Assembly (NCBI GenBank): GCA_964395545.1
Contig: CAYNAW010000022.1
Location: forward strand, 1-24,954
Source of the DNA: CAYGVX01 sp964395545
GTDB taxonomy: Archaea > Thermoproteota > Bathyarchaeia > Bathyarchaeales > SOJC01
Reading direction: 5' to 3'
Length of the DNA stretch: 24,954 bases
The notes beneath the pieces are model-generated. The model had not been told where the DNA came from. It saw only the letters and a program-made list of their open reading frames with translations, and did not search any database. Positions 20,466-24,954 of the stretch are shown in pieces. A program made the position numbers and the translations under genes. The first letter of the stretch is position 1. The number at the start of each line of letters is the position of its first letter.

Positions 20466-21452
20466 GTGGAACGTGAGGACCTATTCAAAAACCCTGTTGT
20501 CCACATGAAACTTGACGACCAGATGACTGTTAATCAGCTGATGCAGGAATTCGCCAAATCAGGCTCCTTCGGGGCAGGCCGCGTGGCAACCGCATGTGAC
20601 ATCTATGAACGCATGGTCCGAGACGACGAATGCACGATTTTCCTAGCAGTAGCGGGCGCCGTGGTCCCAGCTGGACTTCGCTCAATCATCGCCGACTTGA
20701 TTCGAAGAAGATACGTAGACGTGGTCGTGACCACTGGGGCGAACATGGTTCACGACTTGCTCGAAACCACGGGAGGACACCACTACAAGGGCCACTGGGA
20801 CGCTGACGACACCGTGCTCTACAAGTACCACGCATATCGCATCTACGACATCTACGTGCCCGAAGAGGACTTCGTCAAAGAAGATTCAAAGCTGACCGAG
20901 ATGTTTGACGAAATCGCACAGAAAAACCATGGACAACCAGTTTCCTCCAACGAGTTAATGGTTGAAATTGGGAAACGCCTCGATGACCCTGCCTCTATCG
21001 TGAGAGCGGCCTACGAGGCCCAAGTGCCCATATTCGTTCCGGCAATACGCGACTCGGAGTTCGGCTACATTCACTGGCTCCACGCGTCACGCAAGCCGCC
21101 CAACGTCCTCGTGCTCGACGCGTTCAAGGAAGCCAAAGACATAATCGACATCGCGTCCAAGTCACGGCGCCTCGGCATGATTGTACTCGGCGGAGGAGTG
21201 CCCAGAAACACCGTTCAGCACTCAGCCGCGATAGCTAAGAAGGGCATGGACTATGCCATACTGATAACGATGGACCGCCCCGAAACAGGCGGACTGTCAG
21301 GCTCAACTCTCAAAGAAGCGATGAGCTGGGGAAAAATCAAGCCGCAAGCCGACAAAATCACGGTAATAGGCGATGTTGTGACAGTCTTTCCTCTGGTAGC
21401 CGCGTCTGTTCTTGAGCGTTTGGGAAGCACCCACATGAGGAGGAGGAAGTAG
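20466..21452 (+). CDS. dys: deoxyhypusine synthase
   Basis: The 328-residue enzyme transfers the aminobutyl group of spermidine to a lysine of aIF5A, using NAD, as the first step in making hypusine. Evidence: GSFGAGRVATACDIYERM (33-50), LAVAGAVVPAGLR (60-72), VTTGANMVHDL (88-98), the glycine-rich LGGGVPRN (241-248), and EAMSWGKI (284-291), where K290 corresponds to the catalytic lysine. IGDVVTVFPLV (301-311) completes the NAD site. Length is normal. The start is GTG 20466, with weak AAAGG just before. Downstream and nearly touching is a small Cys-rich ORF. A TATA box lies in the region shared with the divergent kbl gene. Confidence 0.92.
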   Translation: MEREDLFKNPVVHMKLDDQMTVNQLMQEFAKSGSFGAGRVATACDIYERMVRDDECTIFLAVAGAVVPAGLRSIIADLIRRRYVDVVVTTGANMVHDLLETTGGHHYKGHWDADDTVLYKYHAYRIYDIYVPEEDFVKEDSKLTEMFDEIAQKNHGQPVSSNELMVEIGKRLDDPASIVRAAYEAQVPIFVPAIRDSEFGYIHWLHASRKPPNVLVLDAFKEAKDIIDIASKSRRLGMIVLGGGVPRNTVQHSAAIAKKGMDYAILITMDRPETGGLSGSTLKEAMSWGKIKPQADKITVIGDVVTVFPLVAASVLERLGSTHMRRRK

Positions 21453-21454
21453 CC

Positions 21455-21667
21455 ACGGCGAAGTCAACCGAACCGGAGGAGAAATTCTGCGGTAACTGCG
21501 CCCACCACAACACGTACACGTATCCCGACCAGATCTTCTGCATGTTCCATTTCCTGAGGCATGGAACTCAGTTGTGGGCTACGTTGGATGTCTGCGAGTT
21601 CTGGAGTCCCGATAGCCAAGAATGTTTTTGCGTCCGAGAGGCCAAGAAACGTCGGGGTAAGCCGTAA
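21455..21667 (+). CDS. small Cys-rich protein downstream of dys, no conventional start codon
   Basis: A frame open from 21416 to TAA 21665 encodes a convincing Cys-rich miniprotein: EKFCGNC, YPDQIFCMFHFL, LWATLDVCEFWSPDSQECFC and a basic tail. Six cysteines make zinc or cluster binding likely. Before the first CxxC there is no ATG, GTG or TTG in frame; the next ATG falls inside the protein. A strong AGGAGGAGG (21438-21446), which overlaps the last codons of dys, sits eight bases before ACG 21455, used here as a provisional start. Alternatives are a sequencing indel, a frameshift fusion with dys, or a decayed gene. Function unknown. Confidence 0.5.
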   Translation, partial: TAKSTEPEEKFCGNCAHHNTYTYPDQIFCMFHFLRHGTQLWATLDVCEFWSPDSQECFCVREAKKRRGKP

Positions 21668-21670
21668 ACT

Positions 21671-21680
21671 CCTTTTTCTC
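21671..21680 (+). terminator. T-rich terminator after the dys unit
   Basis: CCTTTTTCTC follows the stop of the small Cys-rich ORF, consistent with archaeal termination. Confidence 0.35.
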
Positions 21681-21744
21681 AATATCTTCATAGATAAGTA
21701 ACTAAAAAAGAAGTGCGTTGTTCTCTGTTGAAAGAGTAGTGTGG

Positions 21745-22050
21745 TTAGGTGTTCTTTCTTCGCCTAGTCCTCTTGCGCGTAGTTCTTTGAGGCTGCGCTT
21801 TCTCGGGCTGTGCTTCGGGTTCGGTTTGGGGCTGTGGCGTCGCTTCAGGCATAGGCTCTGGAGGCCGCGGTGCATGTACTGGGGAGGCAACGATTGCGGG
21901 TTTAGGTCTGGCCATGAAGCCGAGTCCTACGAAGACTATGCCCACGACAGCAAGTGCGTACACGTAGAGTTCTGCCACGGTGACGGCGGCATATGCTGTG
22001 ATGATGAAGAATATTAGGGCGACAATATACAAGGCGTAGTCTGTTCTCAT
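21745..22050 (-). CDS. small two-helix membrane protein with Pro/Glu-rich basic tail
   Basis: The 101-residue product has two adjacent transmembrane helices (about 6-24 and 28-46), then a long soluble tail rich in Pro, Glu, Gln and Ala (about 50-90) ending in a basic cluster (TTRKRTRRRKNT). The tail probably faces the cytoplasm and may contact nucleic acid or membranes. No family is recognised. ATG 22050 is preceded by AGAGGTAC. A TATA box (22094-22102) and a short perfect hairpin (22073-22088) stand upstream. Downstream of the FEN-1 gene on the same strand but with its own promoter. Confidence 0.6.
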   Translation of the reverse strand: MRTDYALYIVALIFFIITAYAAVTVAELYVYALAVVGIVFVGLGFMARPKPAIVASPVHAPRPPEPMPEATPQPQTEPEAQPEKAQPQRTTRKRTRRRKNT

Positions 22051-22072
22051 TTTTCATGTACCTCTCATGAAG

Positions 22073-22088
22073 CCTATGTTTTCATAGG
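22073..22088 (-). promoter_or_regulatory. 6-bp inverted repeat at the predicted transcription start
   Basis: CCTATG-AAAA-CATAGG (minus strand) is a perfect inverted repeat lying between the TATA box and the start of the small membrane protein gene. It may be an operator or a hairpin at the 5' end of the message. Confidence 0.35.
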
Positions 22089-22093
22089 AATGG

Positions 22094-22102
22094 TTTAAAT
22101 AA
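22094..22102 (-). promoter_or_regulatory. TATA box of the small membrane protein gene
   Basis: TTATTTAAA on the minus strand, preceded by CAGAAAG. It predicts a start near 22073. Confidence 0.5.
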
Positions 22103-22136
22103 CTTTCTGACGTTTTCTTGTCATTTTCTGGAGTTT

Positions 22137-23168
22137 TCAGCCGCTGAACCATTTTTCGAGTCCGATTTGCCTCTTTAGTCTGTAAACTTCGCGCATTCTC
22201 TGAACCGCGGTCTCCACGCGTTCGGGCGCGAAGTCTCTTTGTTCGCATAGAAAGTGGAACAGCTCATCCTCCTGCAGGGGACGGTAGCTAAGATCATAAT
22301 CGGGCGTCGTCTCAGGATGAAGGTAAATCTCCCTCACCTCCTCGTAGCGCAGCGGGATCTTTGAAAGCACTTCTTCGGGCATGCATTCTATCTTGCCGTA
22401 TTTCTGGACGAGTTTCAAGCCGGTTTTTGGCCCTATGCCTCTTACGCCTTTGTTGAAGTCGGTTCCGACGAGGATTGCGAGATCGACGAGTTGGCTCTGT
22501 GAAATAGCGTGGTGAGTGAGCAGGTCGCTCAGTGTTATGAGTTCAGGCTTCAAGGGCCTACTCGTTCCCATGCTGGGCAGGTATTCTTGTCCAGATATAG
22601 TCAGGAAACGTAGGAGCCTCGAGGCACCGAAGAGGAGGCTGTCGTAGTCTTTACTGCTAGCCGACCAAACGCTACCTTGAGCGGCCATAAATGCCGCTTG
22701 GGCCTCGGCTTCGCTCGGGGCTTGCACGTGAGGTATGCCAAGGAGGGTGAGCAGTTTCTTAGCGTCTTCAACCATCGCCCGTGTAAGGCGGCTGGTCATG
22801 ACGGCCTTCGAGAAAGCCTTGGTATAGTCGCGAGCCTCCAGCGCATCCTGCCATTCCAGCAAGGCCTTTTCGCGTTGTTCTCGTCTTCTACTGATTTCCT
22901 CCGCCTTTAGCGTGGGTGGTGTTCCGTCGAAGACGAACGCCAGGTCTATGCCGTACTCGTGGATGAGGCGGGTGGTGCGAAAGAGCAGACCTGCGAGGTG
23001 GGAGGTGACGTTGCCGTGCGAGTCTTTGAGCGGTGCCCCATCTCTTGTCCGTATGAGGCTGAGGAACTGGTAAAGGTAGTTGTTAGCGTCTACTGCGAGG
23101 CTTCTACCCCTTAGACTGTCTAGGCTGAGGATTTGTTTGACAATTATGGGTGTGAGGTTGACGCCCAA
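22137..23168 (-). CDS. fen: flap endonuclease 1 (FEN-1)
   Basis: The 343-residue structure-specific nuclease removes 5' flaps during Okazaki fragment processing and base excision repair. Catalytic metal ligands are visible: D27 (VDANNYLYQFL), D81 (VFDGTPP), E153 and E155 (APSEAEAQAAF), D174 and D176 (SSKDYDS), and D237 (GTDFNKGVRGIGPKTG, helix-hairpin-helix). The C-terminus has a PIP box, Q334-IGL-EK-W340-F341, for the sliding clamp PCNA. The start is TTG 23168: it gives the conserved Met-Gly-Val opening in which Gly2 sits at the active site. A CATATATG box is centred about 24 bases upstream, so the message may be leaderless. Confidence 0.93.
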   Translation of the reverse strand: MGVNLTPIIVKQILSLDSLRGRSLAVDANNYLYQFLSLIRTRDGAPLKDSHGNVTSHLAGLLFRTTRLIHEYGIDLAFVFDGTPPTLKAEEISRRREQREKALLEWQDALEARDYTKAFSKAVMTSRLTRAMVEDAKKLLTLLGIPHVQAPSEAEAQAAFMAAQGSVWSASSKDYDSLLFGASRLLRFLTISGQEYLPSMGTSRPLKPELITLSDLLTHHAISQSQLVDLAILVGTDFNKGVRGIGPKTGLKLVQKYGKIECMPEEVLSKIPLRYEEVREIYLHPETTPDYDLSYRPLQEDELFHFLCEQRDFAPERVETAVQRMREVYRLKRQIGLEKWFSG

Positions 23169-23187
23169 GCTGGTTCCACGTGTTAGA

Positions 23188-23195
23188 CATATATG
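23188..23195 (-). promoter_or_regulatory. TATA box of FEN-1
   Basis: CATATATG preceded by CCGCC on the minus strand; the short distance to TTG 23168 implies little or no leader. Confidence 0.45.
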
Positions 23196-23245
23196 GGCGG
23201 CGTGTTAAGGTTTTTACGATGGTTCAGCGTATAGGCGAAGAGCGC

Positions 23246-23321
23246 AGCCCGGTGGTGTAGTGGACAAGCATGGAGGGCTTTGGACCCTCCGACGAGAGTT
23301 CGAATCTCTCCCGGGCTACCA
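23246..23321 (+). tRNA. tRNA-Gln (anticodon UUG)
   Basis: Cloverleaf with acceptor AGCCCGG/CCGGGCT, anticodon stem GAGGG/CCCTC and loop CTTTGGA (anticodon TTG, Gln), and T arm GAGAG-TTCGAAT-CTCTC with the standard U54. Discriminator A is followed by CCA, which is therefore encoded, unlike in the tRNA-Thr. No intron. Confidence 0.95.
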
Positions 23322-23364
23322 TGAACCCTAATCAGGACACTGTTCAAACTCTCGGCTCAGTGGA

Positions 23365-23384
23365 GTTGGGGTAAAGTTCTATCC
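23365..23384 (+). repeat. 20-bp direct repeat, copy 1
   Basis: GTTGGGGTAAAGTTCTATCC, identical to 23994-24013. With the following AAC it can form GTTGG/CCAAC. It lies 44 bases after tRNA-Gln and just before the FMN-binding gene, and is followed by a short CCAA tandem. Confidence 0.8.
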
Positions 23385-23419
23385 AACCAACCAACCAACT
23401 TTTCTCACCATTGCAGGGC

Positions 23420-23935
23420 ATGAAAAGTCTGAAATACTTTGGATTAAAGAACAGGATTGAGGTCGTAAGTTTGGATTACACGCAACCTCCTCCGCTCACT
23501 GAAGAAGAAGTAGAATCGTTCCTCAAGGAGGCTCGGACTGCAAGGTTTTGTAGCCTCAACAAAGATGGAACTATACATGCAGCGCCTGTTTGGTTCAGAC
23601 ATGAAAACGGACAGATAGTAATAATAACGCCCGAAATCAGCCGAAAAGCAAAGAATGTCAAGCGCAACGCGCAGGTCTCAGTTCTGATTGACATCGAGCA
23701 GCCGCCACAGAGGGGAGTACTAATTTACGGTAGAGCAGAATTGCGGTATCCTCGCTCGCGTGACGAGTATCTGGAAGAGGCAACTAGGTTATATGAAAAA
23801 TATATGCCTACAGAAAGGGCTGAACTCACGGCTCAAGGAATGTACCAGATAACACACGGGGTTGAAATCATAGTGAAGCCAGAGCGCATCGTATCGTTTG
23901 ACTATCGCAAAGACACCATGTACCCGACTGCTTGA
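23420..23935 (+). CDS. pyridoxamine 5'-phosphate oxidase-like FMN/F420-binding protein
   Basis: The product (171 residues from ATG 23420) belongs to the PNPOx-like split-barrel group. Core features are LTEEEVESFLKEARTARFCSLNKDGTIHAAPVWF (helix, first strands, flavin contact), IVIITPEISRKAKNVKRNAQVSVLID (the typical Arg/Lys/Asn-rich turn of this family) and GVLIYGRAEL. The C-terminus has the VEIIVKPERIVSFDYRK closing strand. Members use FMN, F420 or heme, and none can be assigned here. The start is uncertain: ATG 23420 has no strong Shine-Dalgarno, and TTG 23411 is also open. The gene sits between two identical 20-bp repeats, downstream of a tRNA. Confidence 0.8.
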   Translation: MKSLKYFGLKNRIEVVSLDYTQPPPLTEEEVESFLKEARTARFCSLNKDGTIHAAPVWFRHENGQIVIITPEISRKAKNVKRNAQVSVLIDIEQPPQRGVLIYGRAELRYPRSRDEYLEEATRLYEKYMPTERAELTAQGMYQITHGVEIIVKPERIVSFDYRKDTMYPTA

Positions 23936-24321
23936 AGACGACATAAAAGGCAGATTTCACCCCACAATCGCTCGGCTTGCGATTGTACGTTGTGTTGGGG
24001 TAAAGTTCTATCCCAAACCCAAACGTTTGCGCTCTCAGACAACCACATTCTTACACTCACACTCACAGCGCGCCCATTCTTGGGCAGCGTACGCAGTTGA
24101 TTAGGTAGAATTTCCACCCAGCACTGTCAGTCCGTTATCGCATTTGGTTGGTTGGGTGCGAATCCCACCCCACACACACGTTTGCGAACTGAGGGCTGAC
24201 TTGCTCGAATGAAAGTGCAGTGTCAAGGTGCGTGCAGTTTATAAGCAACTCTATGGTAAGCATTCCAGAATTAGTGTTCTGATGAAGCTAGTTCTTTCAG
24301 CGAATCGGAGGTGTAGTCTAG
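23936..24321 (+). other. 386-base intergenic stretch with repeats
   Basis: No gene is supported here. It contains the second 20-bp repeat, then AC-rich low-complexity sequence (ACACTCACACTCACAG near 24053). Two further weak stem elements follow, AGGTAGAATTTCCACCC near 24104 and GGGTGCGAATCCCACCC near 24156. The last two share the GGGT-N-AATNNC-ACCC form with the repeat and look like degenerate tRNA T-arms, but no cloverleaf can be built around them. GGAGGTG at 24307-24313 is the Shine-Dalgarno of the next gene. Confidence 0.5.
23994..24013 (+). repeat. 20-bp direct repeat, copy 2
   Basis: Identical to 23365-23384; with the following CAA it forms a TTGGGG/TCCCAA stem. The two copies are 629 bases apart and bracket the FMN-binding gene. 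Confidence 0.8.
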
Positions 24322-24480
24322 ATGTCGTATGGAAGTAGGGAACCAAGAGAAATGCATAAGGCAGTCTGTGCTGACTGTGGAAAGGAATGTGAAGTTCCGT
24401 TCAAACCTGACGGAAGCAGACCCGTATACTGCCGAGAATGCTATGCAAAGAGAAGCCCCCCAAGAAGAAATAGATATTAG
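24322..24480 (+). CDS. CxxC-x17-CxxC zinc-ribbon miniprotein, copy 2
   Basis: A 52-residue ORF with C16-A-D-C19 and C37-R-E-C40 separated by exactly 17 residues, plus the same CGKxxxVPFxPxxxxPxYCRxC core as the gene at 4096-4254. The N-terminus is longer (MSYGSREPREMHK) and the C-terminus is basic (KRSPPRRNRY), consistent with nucleic-acid binding. GGAGGTG precedes the ATG by eight bases, so the start is secure. It stands alone between an intergenic repeat region and a T-rich terminator. Function of the family is not known. Confidence 0.8.
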   Translation: MSYGSREPREMHKAVCADCGKECEVPFKPDGSRPVYCRECYAKRSPPRRNRY

Positions 24481-24515
24481 ACTCACAAGCTGAGTTCCTA
24501 TTCTTCGTTCACAAT

Positions 24516-24542
24516 CCTTTTTCTTTTTCATCTTTTCTTCTT
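24516..24542 (+). terminator. T-rich tract after zinc miniprotein copy 2
   Basis: A long pyrimidine run (CCTTTTTCTTTTTCATCTTT and onward) directly downstream of the zinc gene, typical of archaeal termination. Confidence 0.5.
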
Positions 24543-24954
24543 TTGCGCGCACGGTCAAACGTCACTTTCACGCGCGAGCAAATCGAGATTCCTGGCATAG
24601 AAGGCTATTTGGGAAAAATCCATGCCAAAATACGACAGATTAAAGGCATTCAAACAGAGATTCTTGGGCTTCAGAGTGAAGTAGATAAACTTGATGCGTT
24701 CAGGGATTTACTATGCGCAACTGGAGAGGATTTGGAAAGAATAGTTCAGAAGGTATTATCAGATATAGGAATACTCACAGAGAAAGCGCCAGAAGGCTTT
24801 CCAGCTGATTTGGTGAGTGAACAAGTCGCAGTTGAAGTGACAGGCATCAGAGGTTCTGTTAGCGTAGGATCTGAAAAGATAAACCAAATCGCCAGACTCA
24901 AAGAGTCATTCCCAGATAAGAAAAAGGTGGTTCTGATCGCCAATACATACATGG
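24543..24954 (+). CDS. coiled-coil protein with nuclease-like C-terminal part, truncated by window end
   Basis: A frame open from 24474 runs off the right edge, with 137 residues visible from TTG 24543. The middle is helical (GKIHAKIRQIKGIQTEILGLQSEVDKL, a probable coiled coil), followed by a short conserved-looking helix-strand region. The last visible part is VAVEVTGIRGSVSVGSEKINQIARL, then KKKVVLIANTYM. That strand-E-x-T/K, helix, strand pattern resembles the core of PD-(D/E)XK restriction-type nucleases (Mrr/type IV-like), but the active site is incomplete here (E-V-T rather than E-V-K). No ATG start exists; TTG 24543 is provisional. AT-rich relative to the rest of the window. Confidence 0.5.
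   Translation, partial: MRARSNVTFTREQIEIPGIEGYLGKIHAKIRQIKGIQTEILGLQSEVDKLDAFRDLLCATGEDLERIVQKVLSDIGILTEKAPEGFPADLVSEQVAVEVTGIRGSVSVGSEKINQIARLKESFPDKKKVVLIANTYM

Noticed and set aside
23385..23400. CCAA tandem as a CRISPR or phase-variable repeat
   Set aside because: Only about four 4-base units, not in a coding region, and no spacer structure; too short to call.
24150..24175. Possible tRNA (T-arm-like GGGTGCGAATCCCACCC)
   Set aside because: No acceptor, D or anticodon stems can be formed around it.

Overview
The window looks archaeal, most likely from an uncultured member of the Bathyarchaeia or a related lineage. The evidence is the gene content: TrmY-type tRNA methyltransferase, deoxyhypusine synthase, FEN-1 with a C-terminal PIP box, EndoQ-type PHP nuclease, a stand-alone TRAM protein, an archaeal ThiL, and TATA boxes rather than bacterial -35/-10 promoters. 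The phylum is an inference; the domain is not in much doubt. Most of the window is gene-dense chromosomal sequence. The last ~1 kb is sparser, more AT-rich, repeat-bearing and accessory in character.

Layout. At the left edge a C_GCAxxG_C_C-type protein (minus) leaves the window. It is divergent from trmY, which is followed by a secreted M14 zinc carboxypeptidase with a C-terminal dockerin. Then come a conserved protein of unknown function (minus), tRNA-Thr(CGU), an unlisted 40-aa Cys-rich ORF, a TRAM protein with a CxxC-x17-CxxC zinc protein behind it, a two-helix membrane zinc-ribbon protein, a flavin reductase-like protein and a tandem GNAT acetyltransferase. A thiL-like gene overlaps a MetE-like zinc methyltransferase gene.

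From 8.7 to 13.2 kb lies one clear operon: a PadR repressor, a MacB-type ATPase and permease, and a DrrAB-type ATPase and permease. It is preceded by three phased GATATC-type palindromes that cover the predicted transcription start and the Shine-Dalgarno. A radical SAM protein (AmrS-like), two small hypotheticals, a frameshifted C-terminal remnant of a TIP49/RuvB-like helicase and a NapH-like membrane ferredoxin follow. A minus-strand VTT(DedA)-TSUP-EndoQ cluster comes next, then glycine C-acetyltransferase (minus), divergent from deoxyhypusine synthase and a small Cys-rich ORF that has no ordinary start codon. A small membrane protein and FEN-1 (both minus) and tRNA-Gln(UUG) lead into the right end. 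There an FMN-binding split-barrel gene sits between two perfect 20-bp direct repeats, followed by a second CxxC-x17-CxxC protein and a truncated coiled-coil gene with a nuclease-like C-terminal part.

Themes. Translation and tRNA (TrmY, tRNAs, DHS, TRAM), DNA repair (FEN-1, EndoQ, helicase remnant), export and detoxification (PadR plus two ABC exporters), and small Cys-rich zinc proteins. I see no complete novel multigene system. The most unusual signals are the palindromic operator, a recurring pattern of genes whose best start is not ATG/GTG/TTG, the helicase remnant, the repeat-flanked cassette, and several unlisted Cys-rich small proteins.
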